Shown here: in pieces, positions 1 to 8,547 of the stretch | Layout: every line of letters starts with the position of its first letter | Numbering within the stretch: the first letter of the stretch is position 1 | DNA from: Gammaproteobacteria bacterium | GTDB lineage: Bacteria; Pseudomonadota; Gammaproteobacteria; Pseudomonadales; Azotimanducaceae | Length of the DNA: 59,268 bases | Direction of reading: 5' to 3' | NCBI GenBank assembly: GCA_028821125.1 | Contig: JAPPHD010000077.1 | Location: 1-59,268 of the forward strand | The notes under the pieces: generated by a model | Told to the model about the DNA's origin: nothing | Database searches by the model: none | What the model saw: only the letters and a program-made list of their open reading frames with translations | Position numbers and translations under genes: made by a program

Positions 1-119
1 CTCACCCTGCCCGTTCGATGGGCTCCATCGAGTTGGTGAGCGATGCGGGCTAGTTGGTTCGCGCCGGATGCACGCACCGCACACCTACTCTCTCCCAGCG
101 GTCGTCTGTTCCCTAAGCG

Positions 120-881
120 TCAGCGACCGCCAATGCTGGTCGATCGGGCGTCGAGGAATGCCTGTCCGGCCCGGAAGTCAAGTGTTCCAGCGTAGAGCGC
201 CCGTCCGGATATGGCGCCCAGAAGGGGTCGGCCCGCTTGATCGTTGGCTGCCTTGAGGCGCGCGAGGTCGTCCAGGTCGTTGAGGCCTCCCGAGGCGATG
301 ACCGGGAGCGGGGTTGCGTTTGCGAGGTTCAGGGTGGCTTCGATGTTTAGGCCGGAGAGCATGCCGTCGCGCTCGATGTCGGTGTAGACGATGCCGGCCA
401 GATTCAGAGCACCGGCGCGCGCCGCGAGATCCAGGGCGCTTTGCCCGGATGTCGTGTCCCATCCTTCGGTTGCGGCCTTGCCGTTCCTGGCGTCGAGACC
501 GAACAGGACGCGACCGGGGAATGCGTCCGCCATCATCGGCAGGAATCCGGGGTCCTGCACGGCGCTGGTGCCGACGATCACGGCTGCCACCCCCGCATCG
601 AAATAGGCGCTTGCGGTATCCGGCGTGCGGATGCCGCCGCCGATCTGGACGGGCAGGCCCGCCACTGCACCGACCACTCGAGCGATCAGGTCCCGGTTTC
701 TCGGTCGTCCGGCAAAAGCCCCGTCCAGATCGACAATGTGCAGCCGGCGGCATCCGGATTCCGCCCAATGCTCCGCCATGGCCACGGGGTCGTCCGAGTA
801 CACCGTGGCATCCTGTATCCGGCCCTGTTCCAGGCGCACGCAGCGGCCTTCCTTCAGGTCGATCGCAGGGATGAGCAGCAT
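120..881 (-). CDS. hisA: Phosphoribosylformimino-5-aminoimidazole carboxamide ribotide isomerase (HisA)
   Basis: HisA performs the Amadori isomerisation of ProFAR to PRFAR in cytoplasmic histidine synthesis. The 253-residue product begins MLLIPAIDLKEG, with the catalytic Asp of the first barrel strand. It has the half-barrel phosphate sites IGGGIRT and ASGGL and the second catalytic region VYTDIERDGML; length is normal for this TIM barrel. The ATG at 881 lies 13 bp after the hisB stop, so the two are probably co-transcribed. The frame stays open upstream but only as antisense of hisB. No hisH lies between hisB and hisA, and no hisF begins in the 119 bp downstream. Family assignment is secure. 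Confidence 0.96.
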   Translation of the reverse strand: MLLIPAIDLKEGRCVRLEQGRIQDATVYSDDPVAMAEHWAESGCRRLHIVDLDGAFAGRPRNRDLIARVVGAVAGLPVQIGGGIRTPDTASAYFDAGVAAVIVGTSAVQDPGFLPMMADAFPGRVLFGLDARNGKAATEGWDTTSGQSALDLAARAGALNLAGIVYTDIERDGMLSGLNIEATLNLANATPLPVIASGGLNDLDDLARLKAANDQAGRPLLGAISGRALYAGTLDFRAGQAFLDARSTSIGGR

Positions 882-894
882 GTGGGAAACGGAC

Positions 895-1503
895 TTACAA
901 GGAACCTTTCGTCGAAGGTACCCGTCCCTCGAAGCGGGGGTCGAGGGCGACGGCGGCCCTGAGCGCCCGGCCGAATGCCTTGAACAGCGTCTCGGCCTGG
1001 TGATGGGCGTTGTTGCCGCGCAGGTTGTCGAGGTGGACCGTGACTTGGGCGTGGTTGACGAAACCCTGGAAGAACTCGTGCAAAAGGTCGACATCGAAGT
1101 CGCCGACCCGTGGACGCACGTAGTCGCAGCGGTATTCCAGCCCCGGGCGGCCGGACAGGTCGACGACGGCGCGCGAAAGGGCCTCGTCCAGGGGCACGTA
1201 GGCGTAGCCGTAGCGCGAAACGCCCTCCTTGTCGCCGATGGCTTTGGCAAAAGCCTGGCCGAGCACGATGCCGACATCCTCCACCGTGTGGTGGGCATCC
1301 ACCTCCAGGTCGCCGCTGGCCCGAACGGTCAGGTCGACCAGGCCGTGGCGGGCGACCTGGGTCAGCATGTGTTCGAAAAACGGGAGCCCTGTCTGCAGGT
1401 CGCTCGCGCCGGAGCCGTCGAGGTTCAGGGCAAGCTCGATCTGCGTTTCGGTGGTGTTCCGCGTTACCTTGGCGGTTCGCGCGGCGGTGGGCGCGGATGT
1501 CAT
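895..1503 (-). CDS. hisB: Imidazoleglycerol-phosphate dehydratase (HisB, monofunctional)
   Basis: This enzyme removes water from imidazole glycerol phosphate to give imidazole acetol phosphate, in the middle of histidine biosynthesis. The 202-residue protein has the manganese-binding signatures [18 protein letters not shown] and [15 protein letters not shown]. It lacks the N-terminal phosphatase domain of the bifunctional enteric enzyme. The ATG at 1503 ([13 protein letters not shown]) is preferred over an in-frame start about 40 codons upstream, because homologues begin just before the RKTxET-like segment (here VTRNTTETQ). It sits directly upstream of hisA on the same strand. Confidence 0.95.
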   Translation of the reverse strand: MTSAPTAARTAKVTRNTTETQIELALNLDGSGASDLQTGLPFFEHMLTQVARHGLVDLTVRASGDLEVDAHHTVEDVGIVLGQAFAKAIGDKEGVSRYGYAYVPLDEALSRAVVDLSGRPGLEYRCDYVRPRVGDFDVDLLHEFFQGFVNHAQVTVHLDNLRGNNAHHQAETLFKAFGRALRAAVALDPRFEGRVPSTKGSL

Positions 1504-1671
1504 GGATTCAGTCCGGATTAAAGCCGGCGGCGAGTATACGGGATACGGGGGCCGGGGTGCTTGGGCCCTGCCGTTTGTTTCCGGTCGGCAGGTGCAGGCG
1601 CTGACCTTCCGTTCCAGGGTCAATGGTGGACTCCCGCGGTTCGGACATCGGCGTGCCCTGTGCCCGGCGAA

Positions 1672-2070
1672 TCAGAGGCGGTCGATCAGGCTGCCGTAGG
1701 GCAAAAACCTGTTATCGGTGTTTGCCCTGATCCAGGCTGTCAGGTCGGATGGCCAGGCGCCCCGGGCGCGGAGCGCTTTTGCCAGCACGATCACCGGGGA
1801 ATTCGATCCGGCCTTCCAGGCGGGAAACCTGCTCTCGGCCAGGGTGAAGAAGCGGATCAGGTCGGCCGCCTGATTGTCACGGAGGGATTCGGATACGGCC
1901 TGCCAGTCCACCCGGTTGGCGTGTGCATACCCGGCGAGGCGCTCGATGTCGGCTGGCGACAGCCCGAAATCCGCTTCGCTTGGCCGGGCCGCGGCCGCCA
2001 ACAGTTCGTCGACCACCGAGGTGTTCAACTCTGTGATCTGTTCCGATGGATTCCAGGTGCCGACGCTCAA
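1672..2070 (-). CDS. Hypothetical protein, 132 aa, upstream of hisB
   Basis: I do not recognise the family. The product looks soluble, helical and acidic, with no signal peptide, membrane segment or cysteine. It has a central helix-rich segment (SEADFGLSPADIERLAGYA) and a Trp-containing C-terminal half (RARGAWPSDLTAWIRANTD). It runs in the same direction as hisB-hisA and ends 168 bp before the hisB start, so read-through is possible. The reading frame has sensible amino-acid use, and nothing better lies on the opposite strand. A role in histidine synthesis cannot be inferred from position alone. Confidence 0.6.
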   Translation of the reverse strand: MSVGTWNPSEQITELNTSVVDELLAAAARPSEADFGLSPADIERLAGYAHANRVDWQAVSESLRDNQAADLIRFFTLAESRFPAWKAGSNSPVIVLAKALRARGAWPSDLTAWIRANTDNRFLPYGSLIDRL

Positions 2071-2197
2071 TGGTGTGTTCTCGATAAAGGCTTGCGAGGC
2101 CGATGACGGACGATCGAGTTTAATCGACCGTGGGCGGAAGGCGATACCCGCATTTCACACGGTCTGAGGCGCCGATTCTCGACATGACGGCCTTCTT

Positions 2198-2203
2198 TAT
2201 AAT
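2198..2203 (+). promoter_or_regulatory. Candidate -10 element for the asmA-like/mutY/yggX unit
   Basis: A perfect TATAAT lies about 110 bp upstream of the AsmA-like gene, in the 244-bp gap separating it from the divergent hypothetical gene. No good -35 hexamer stands at the usual 16 to 18 bp, so the call rests on the -10 alone. Confidence 0.35.
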
Positions 2204-2314
2204 GAATGGATGTCCGGCATTTGCTCAGTCCATGAAAATGTCGTCTCGGTACGGTCGGTTTAGCGCCCGGTCACCGCACTCTCGATGTAACGGCGTATCT
2301 GCCGGTGAGCCAAT

Positions 2315-3907
2315 ATGCGCCGAATTCTGATAATCGCGTTCGCGTTCCTGGCCGTTGTCGCCGGGTTCTTCGCCTGGTTCATCCAGGATGCGAATCGGTT
2401 GAAGCCGGCGCTGGTGACCCAACTTGAACGTTTGACCGGCGTTCCCATTGAGATTCGAGGCGACCTCGCCTGGCAGTTCATGCCGCGCCTGTGGTTGGGC
2501 GCAGAGGATTTGTACGCGACGCATGTCGGCCGCGCCTGGTCGGCGGGCCGTCTTGCGGTGCGCCCCGATATCGTCTCCCTGGTTCGCAATCCCGGAAACC
2601 CGGATCGCTGGCGCATCGAGGAGGCGGTCGTCCGGGACCTTGCGGTCGACGATGCGGGGGGCGGTCTGGTTCGGGCGCCGCGGCTCAGCATGCGCCGCAT
2701 CGGGCTTGGCAATCCGGCGCCGGTGGAGGGGCTCATCGTCTACGTTACTGAGGGCGGGGAACCCGTCGAGGCGGCCCTTGCCGGCACCCTGATCTTGGAG
2801 CCGGATCGCTTCAGCGCCCGGGATTTTTCTTTCCGGATGCGCGGAGCGGCGGGCACATGCGATCTCCAGGCAATGCCGAACGGAAAACTCTGGCCGCCGC
2901 TGGCGCCGGTGGAGAACGAAATCCTGCCGTTGGGAATCCTGCGGACCTACGACTGGGACGGGCGATGCGACATTGAACGGATAGAGCGCCGCGGCGAGGC
3001 AATCGAGAACGTCGCGGTTGTGCTGGACAACAAGGAAGGCGGCAGCATTGTTTCGGTAGACGCACCGGAATTTCTCGGGGGCAGGGCGCAACTGGAGGTG
3101 ATCGTGCAGGCAGGCGCCTTGCCGGTGACCTGGAACCTGCGCCCGGCGTTTGCGGGCGTCGACAGCCGCAGGTTGGCAGCCTGGCTGGGGGGCGGCAGCC
3201 TTGTTGCCGGTCCCGTCGACTACGGGGGCGACATCAGGTTGGAGGGCAACACATCGACGGCGCTCGCGGCTTCGATCAACGCTCGGACACGGTTCTCCGC
3301 CGGACCGGGAGAAATCGACGTCGGTGCGATGGCCGAACCGTTGGCGGAAGTGTCCGCGCTTTTGAATTCCGATGGTTCGGTGACTGGGGTGCCCGCAACA
3401 GTCGACTACGAAAATCTGGACGGCGTGTGGGTCGTCGACGGCGAGCGCCACAGGCTCGACTTTTCGCTGGACAGCCTCCGGCTTGAAGCGGGAGGCGACT
3501 ACCTTGTCGAGGCGGACAATCTCGATTTGCGCGGCGTGATCGATCCCGGCGGGAGCATCGAGCAATGGGGGCTGGGCCTTGCACCGGCGTTGGCGGGCGC
3601 ACACTTCCACTTCCGTTGCCGCGGTACGGCAGCCGAACCGGGTTGCCGGCTTGATGTGGAACGCACGTTCCTGGATGCGGGTGCGGCGAAGGGAAGCGCC
3701 GTGGCGCGCGAACTGATCGATGCGCATGTGCCGGCGGAATACCGGGCGGCGGCGCGCTCGTTCCTGGATTCGCTGGAAGCCGAGGTCGATGCAGCGCTGC
3801 GCAAGGACCCGGAGGCGTTGATCGGGGAGCACGTGCCGGAGCGGTATCGGGGGATGGCGCGCTCCCTGCTCGAAAAGCTGGGCGAGGCCCTGGAAGAGGA
3901 GCACTGA
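2315..3907 (+). CDS. AsmA family protein
   Basis: AsmA-type proteins are inner-membrane-anchored, mostly periplasmic proteins linked to outer-membrane assembly and lipid transport between membranes. The 530-residue product starts with one membrane helix (MRRILIIAFAFLAVVAGFFAWF). The typical AsmA opening follows: a segment on an affix of linker then IEIRGDLAWQFMPRLWLGAEDL, comparable with the V.(I)xGxLxWxxxPxL pattern of the family. The rest is beta-rich and ends in a charged helical tail. mutY starts 7 bp downstream, consistent with an asmA-like/mutY/yggX operon. The exact AsmA subfamily is uncertain; the protein is shorter than many members. Confidence 0.8.
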   Translation: MRRILIIAFAFLAVVAGFFAWFIQDANRLKPALVTQLERLTGVPIEIRGDLAWQFMPRLWLGAEDLYATHVGRAWSAGRLAVRPDIVSLVRNPGNPDRWRIEEAVVRDLAVDDAGGGLVRAPRLSMRRIGLGNPAPVEGLIVYVTEGGEPVEAALAGTLILEPDRFSARDFSFRMRGAAGTCDLQAMPNGKLWPPLAPVENEILPLGILRTYDWDGRCDIERIERRGEAIENVAVVLDNKEGGSIVSVDAPEFLGGRAQLEVIVQAGALPVTWNLRPAFAGVDSRRLAAWLGGGSLVAGPVDYGGDIRLEGNTSTALAASINARTRFSAGPGEIDVGAMAEPLAEVSALLNSDGSVTGVPATVDYENLDGVWVVDGERHRLDFSLDSLRLEAGGDYLVEADNLDLRGVIDPGGSIEQWGLGLAPALAGAHFHFRCRGTAAEPGCRLDVERTFLDAGAAKGSAVARELIDAHVPAEYRAAARSFLDSLEAEVDAALRKDPEALIGEHVPERYRGMARSLLEKLGEALEEEH

Positions 3908-3914
3908 CAGGACA

Positions 3915-4973
3915 TTGGACTGGTTCGCGCGACACCTGCTCGCCTGGTTCGACCGGCACGGCCGCAAGGATCTGCCCTGGCAGCGGGACCCGACGCCTTA
4001 CCGGGTGTGGGTCTCGGAGATCATGCTGCAGCAGACCCGGGTGCAGACGGTGATTCCCTACTACGAACGCTTCATGGCGCGCTTCCCGGACGTTGCCAGT
4101 CTCGCCAGGGCGGATCTCGACGAGGTGCTGCATCTGTGGACGGGCCTCGGCTACTACGCGAGAGGCCGGAATCTGCACAGGGCTGCGATTCAGATCGAGC
4201 AGGGCGGCAGTGGTTTCCCGTCCACCAGGGAAGGGCTGGAAGCGTTGCCCGGCGTAGGCCGTTCGACCGCCGCCGCGGTGCTCGCTCTGGCATACGGCAA
4301 GCAGGCGGCGATTCTGGACGGCAACGTCAAGCGGGTTCTCAGCCGTTTCCATGCGGTCGAGGGCGATGTCTCGCGAACTGCGACGCTGAACGAATTGTGG
4401 GAACACGCCGGGTCGCATACACCTGAACGCCGGCTTGGGCACTATGCCCAGGCGATCATGGATCTCGGCGCGACGGTATGCGTACGGCGGGCGCCGAAAT
4501 GCGATTTGTGCCCGGTGGCGGGCCGCTGCAAGGCGTTCGCGAATGGCCGCGCGGAAGAATTTCCGCATCGGCGCCGCTCCCGGCACAAGCCGGTGCGGAG
4601 GTCGCGCATGTATGTCATCGCCACCCACAGCGGAGCTTTCCTGCTGGAAAGGCGAAGGGCCGCCGGAGTCTGGGGAGGGCTCTGGACACCGCCGCAAAGA
4701 AGCGGGGACTGTACGCCGATGGAAATCTGCCGGGAGTTGGGAATCGACGAGCGATCGGTAGAGCAGCACCGGACCGGGGCGGTGTTTCGTCATACGTTTT
4801 CGCATTTCCATCTGGACATCGAGCCGGTCTACCTGGTGCTTGACAAAAAGCCCGGACAGGCCGCGGAAGGGGAGCGAACCCGATGGTATCGCCCGGGCGG
4901 AACCCAACCTGTCGGGATGCCGGCGCCGGCGGTTAAACTGTTGGCGGGCGCTGTCGATGGCGCCGCCGATTGA
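3915..4973 (+). CDS. mutY: A/G-specific adenine DNA glycosylase (MutY)
   Basis: MutY removes adenine mispaired with 8-oxoguanine in base-excision repair. The 352-residue protein has the catalytic Glu in WVSEIMLQQT (residue 35), the helix-hairpin-helix LPGVGRST (about 111-118) and the following Asp in ILDGNVKRV (135). A [4Fe-4S] cluster motif C-x6-C-x2-C-x5-C starts in the segment CVRRAPKCDLCPVAGRC. A C-terminal Nudix-like 8-oxoG recognition domain follows (LLERRRAAGVWGGLW). The start is a TTG placed 7 bp after the AsmA-like stop, with a GAGGAG ribosome site in that gene's end. yggX follows closely, as in enterics. Confidence 0.96.
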   Translation: MDWFARHLLAWFDRHGRKDLPWQRDPTPYRVWVSEIMLQQTRVQTVIPYYERFMARFPDVASLARADLDEVLHLWTGLGYYARGRNLHRAAIQIEQGGSGFPSTREGLEALPGVGRSTAAAVLALAYGKQAAILDGNVKRVLSRFHAVEGDVSRTATLNELWEHAGSHTPERRLGHYAQAIMDLGATVCVRRAPKCDLCPVAGRCKAFANGRAEEFPHRRRSRHKPVRRSRMYVIATHSGAFLLERRRAAGVWGGLWTPPQRSGDCTPMEICRELGIDERSVEQHRTGAVFRHTFSHFHLDIEPVYLVLDKKPGQAAEGERTRWYRPGGTQPVGMPAPAVKLLAGAVDGAAD

Positions 4974-4992
4974 ATTGACCGGAGCCTTGACC

Positions 4993-5265
4993 ATGACCCG
5001 CACCGTCCTCTGCCGCAAGTACCGACAGGAACTGGAGGGGCTGGAAGCGCCCCCGGTTCCGGGGCCGAGGGGCCAGGAGATCTTTGAGAACGTGTCTTCG
5101 AAGGCCTGGTCCGAATGGCAGGCCCTGCAGACCATGCTCATCAACGAAAAGGGCTTGAGGCTCATCGATCCGGAAGCGCGGCGCTATCTTGCCGAGCAGA
5201 TGGAGAAGTTTCTCGACAACGAGCCGATGGACAGTATCGAGGGATACGTACCGCCGGAGGATTGA
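4993..5265 (+). CDS. yggX: Probable Fe(2+)-trafficking / oxidative damage protection protein (YggX)
   Basis: YggX is a small cytoplasmic protein that protects iron-sulfur proteins from oxidative damage. The 90-residue product begins MTRTVLCRKY, carrying the conserved Cys7. It continues with the family segments GQEIFENVSSKAWSEW and QTMLINEKGLRL and ends near FLDNEPMDSIEGYVPPED. Length and sequence fit the family throughout. It begins 19 bp after mutY on the same strand, an association seen in E. coli and many gammaproteobacteria that couples two oxidative-stress functions. Confidence 0.95.
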   Translation: MTRTVLCRKYRQELEGLEAPPVPGPRGQEIFENVSSKAWSEWQALQTMLINEKGLRLIDPEARRYLAEQMEKFLDNEPMDSIEGYVPPED

Positions 5266-5530
5266 CCCCCGATGTCCAACGGTCTCCAGGCAGAGCCGGT
5301 TCCGGTGTCTCGCCCGGGCTACTCGCGAATAGTCCACTGCGGCCGTCAATAGCAGCGAAACACGCAAGCGTGCTCCCGCCGCGTGCTCAACGTGCCGCCA
5401 GTCGCGGGGAGGCTGCCAAGCGTCGTTTTTCTTGATGGACTTTCAATCCGGCTGGGAGTAGTTTCCAAGCCATAATATCGAGCTACAAAACTACAAAATC
5501 TGCACAGCTAATACATGGAAGGGATCAACC

Positions 5531-8500
5531 ATGATCAGGCAGTCGACCCGTGTTCTACTACCAATTGGTGTTTGCGTCTTTTGCGTGAGTACCGTTCTCG
5601 CCCAGGAAAGCCAGCAACCGGATGCCGCCGGTTCCGGTCAGATCCAGGAAGAAACCATGCCGGCCGCGGTCTCGGAACAATCCGCCGAACCGCCGGCCCC
5701 GATCGAGGAAGTCGTGGTCACCGGCTCGCGCATTCGGCGCGACGAGTTCACCAGCGCCTCGCCCATTACCGTGATCAACAGCGAAACCTCCGCGCTTGCG
5801 GGGCTGCTGAACACGGCCGAGATCATTCAGGGATCCACCGTGGCCTCCGGCCAGCAGATCGACGACAGCTTTTCCGCCTTCGTCACCGACGGTGGGCCGG
5901 GCTCGCTCTCGGTTTCCCTGCGGGGCTTCGGGGAACAGCGCACCCTGTTCCTGGTGAACGGCAAGCGCTGGGGCCCGTCCGGCACCCGGGGCGCCACCAA
6001 CTCGGTGGACCTCACCGCCGTTCCGAGTTCCGTCATCTCCCGGATTGAAATCGTCAAGGACGGCGCCTCATCGATCTACGGAGCGGATGCCGTAGCCGGT
6101 GTGGTCAACGTCCTTACCGAGAAGCGGTTCGAGGGCCTGCAGGTAAATGTCGAAGGCTTCATGCCCCTGGAGGGCCACGCGGAGAGCTACGTCGCAGACG
6201 CCACCTGGGGCAAGGTGGGCAGCGACTGGTCGTTCAATGTCTCGGCGGGGTACGAAAAGCGCATGGACATGGTTCCGGCCGACCGGGGTTACTCGGAATG
6301 CCCCACGCGACCGCGTTATACGGATCAGAACGGCGACGGCACGGTGGACAACACGCATCCGGAGACCGGCGAGCCCCTCTGCTTCGGCTTTGTCTACGGC
6401 TTCGTGGTATCGCCGTTCGGATGGGTTCGCTACGAGCCCAGCCTTGCCCGGCCGCATCCGGGCAACCCCTATTTTTCCACCCCGAACGCATTCGGTATTC
6501 CCTACTACACGGACGTACCCGTCCACGGCTGGAATCCGGTGAGCGAGGATCCAACCGATCCGGATCCGTTGTACGACAACGAAGGGGGGTTTTACAGGGA
6601 TGAGCGCGAGCCGGGATTCGAGACCTTCTATCCCGAACGGGAACTGTTCTCCATCACTTCGTTCGCGGACAAGGATTTCGACATCGCCGGGCGCTCCGCC
6701 AACGTCTACTACGAGTTCTATTACAACCACCGGACCACGGAATTCAGGGGGTTGCGCCAGTTCTTTCCGACCGTTCCAAGAACCAACCCCACCAATCCGT
6801 TTGGCGTCCATGGTCCGCTGGCCAGGTTTGGCGGCTTTAACGTGCTGCCGGTGCTGCCGAGCTACAACCTGACGGGCAACTCATCCGGGGTCAAGGTCGA
6901 CCGCATCAATTTCTTCGTCGGTTTGGACGGCGATATTTCGGAAACGTGGGCGTACTCCGCCTACGCGGGGTACAGTTGGTCCAAGGGTACCTACACGAAC
7001 CCGTCGTTTCTTTCCGACCGCGTCGCTGCATCGCTGAACGCCACCCTGGATGCCAGCGGCAACCTGGTTTGCGCGGACAACAGCATTCCGGGCTGCGTGC
7101 CGGCGAATCTCTTCACCGAAGACGCGCTGTTGCGCGGGATGCTTCCCGCCGACGTGCTGGGGTTCATCACCAAGGAGATCGAGGGGGACACCACCTACAA
7201 GACCTTACAGTTCTCCGGCTACGTCACGGGCCGGCTGTTCGAATTCCCGAACGGCGAGAACGTCAACGCCGTGCTGGGCTTCGAGGTACGCAACGAGGAC
7301 ATCCATGACGAACCCGATATCGAGGCCCAGAACGACAATCTGTGGGGATTCACCTCCTCGGGCATCACGACCGGCGACGATACCGTCAAGGAGGTGTTCA
7401 CCGAAGTGGAAGTGCCGCTCTTGAGCCGGGTGCCGCTGGCGGAAGAGATGATATTCAACGCCTCGGTGCGCTGGACCGACTACGATTCCTACGGCGACGA
7501 CATCACCTACCGCCTGGCGCTGGATCACCAGGTCATTCCCCTGCTGCGCCTGCGCGGCACGTACGGCACCTCCTTCCGGGCGCCGGACCTCTACGAACAG
7601 TTCCTGGCCAACCAGACCGGATTCGTCAGTTCGCTCGCCGATCCCTGCATCAACTACGGCGAGAATTACGAACCGGACGATGTGGTTTACCAGAACTGTG
7701 CGGCAGAGGGCCTGCCGCCGGACCTGGGCGCGGAAGGATCGCCGAGCATTCGCAACATAATCGGCGGCAATCCGGATCTCGAAGCGGAGACCTCGGATTC
7801 CTGGACAGCCGGCGTCGTCTTTCAGCCGGAAGATATCGGCATCTCCCTGGCGTACACCTGGTGGGAGATCGATCTTGAGAACACCGTGGCGGACCCGTCG
7901 ACCGGTTACATTCTGGGTGTCTGCTACAACTCTCCCAACCGTTCCAATGCATTCTGTCAGCGCGTACTGCCACGCGATGCCGACGGCTTCCTGTCCGGCG
8001 TGGACGCATCGCTGTTGAATGTCGGCCTGCAAGGCGTGCGGGGCGCCGACTTCGATTTCCGCTACGAGAAGGAATTCGAGCGCTTCGACCTGACCGTCGA
8101 CGGCACGGTGACCCGCCTGGTGTCGCAGCGCACACAACTGTTCGACGACGAGTGGGATACCGTTGGGAATTGGGGCTATCCGAAGTGGGTCGGCGAAGTC
8201 GACTTCAGAATCGACTACCGTGACTGGACTTTCTTCTGGCGCGCCAACATGGTCGGCAAGTCTCATGAAGACCCGGTTTTCGACCCGGGCACCGCCAATC
8301 GGGACCGGCCGACCTCGACCGGCAACGAATGGTTCCACAACGTCAGCGTGCGCTGGAGAAATGCCGATTGGGTGATACTCGCGACGCTTCGCAACCTGTT
8401 CGACAATCAGCCGCCCCTGGTTGCAGACGGGGTTCCGCGGGACGCTACAACCCGCGTGTTCAATACGATACCCGGCGCGGGCTACGACCTCCTGGGCCGC

Positions 8501-8533
8501 TCGCTGGTCCTCCAGGTAGCCAGGGAATTCTGA
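5531..8533 (+). CDS. TonB-dependent receptor (1000 aa), paired with an S9 peptidase
   Basis: An outer-membrane receptor for energy-dependent import of an unknown substrate. It has a signal peptide (MIRQSTRVLLPIGVCVFCVSTVLAQ) and an acidic linker. The TonB-box-like segment is IEEVVVTGSRIRR, followed by a plug domain (ASPITVINSE... LFLVNGKRWGPSG... GASSIYGADAVAGVVNVLT). The long beta-barrel ends in the aromatic sequence VLQVAREF. At 1000 residues it is of the large class with long extracellular loops, which include Cys pairs (about residues 253-285). GGAAGGGA precedes the ATG. The S9 peptidase gene begins 14 bp after the stop, suggesting co-expression for peptide uptake (inference). Confidence 0.93.
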   Translation: MIRQSTRVLLPIGVCVFCVSTVLAQESQQPDAAGSGQIQEETMPAAVSEQSAEPPAPIEEVVVTGSRIRRDEFTSASPITVINSETSALAGLLNTAEIIQGSTVASGQQIDDSFSAFVTDGGPGSLSVSLRGFGEQRTLFLVNGKRWGPSGTRGATNSVDLTAVPSSVISRIEIVKDGASSIYGADAVAGVVNVLTEKRFEGLQVNVEGFMPLEGHAESYVADATWGKVGSDWSFNVSAGYEKRMDMVPADRGYSECPTRPRYTDQNGDGTVDNTHPETGEPLCFGFVYGFVVSPFGWVRYEPSLARPHPGNPYFSTPNAFGIPYYTDVPVHGWNPVSEDPTDPDPLYDNEGGFYRDEREPGFETFYPERELFSITSFADKDFDIAGRSANVYYEFYYNHRTTEFRGLRQFFPTVPRTNPTNPFGVHGPLARFGGFNVLPVLPSYNLTGNSSGVKVDRINFFVGLDGDISETWAYSAYAGYSWSKGTYTNPSFLSDRVAASLNATLDASGNLVCADNSIPGCVPANLFTEDALLRGMLPADVLGFITKEIEGDTTYKTLQFSGYVTGRLFEFPNGENVNAVLGFEVRNEDIHDEPDIEAQNDNLWGFTSSGITTGDDTVKEVFTEVEVPLLSRVPLAEEMIFNASVRWTDYDSYGDDITYRLALDHQVIPLLRLRGTYGTSFRAPDLYEQFLANQTGFVSSLADPCINYGENYEPDDVVYQNCAAEGLPPDLGAEGSPSIRNIIGGNPDLEAETSDSWTAGVVFQPEDIGISLAYTWWEIDLENTVADPSTGYILGVCYNSPNRSNAFCQRVLPRDADGFLSGVDASLLNVGLQGVRGADFDFRYEKEFERFDLTVDGTVTRLVSQRTQLFDDEWDTVGNWGYPKWVGEVDFRIDYRDWTFFWRANMVGKSHEDPVFDPGTANRDRPTSTGNEWFHNVSVRWRNADWVILATLRNLFDNQPPLVADGVPRDATTRVFNTIPGAGYDLLGRSLVLQVAREF

Positions 8534-8547
8534 ACGGAGGAGACCCC

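Noticed and set aside
2225-3967. Long open frame on the minus strand (580 codons)
   Set aside because: It is antisense to the AsmA-like gene, has Arg/Pro/Gln-rich composition and no recognisable motif; an effect of high GC content.
3276-5165. Long minus-strand frame (629 codons) across asmA-like, mutY and yggX
   Set aside because: It covers three well-supported plus-strand genes and has no family resemblance.
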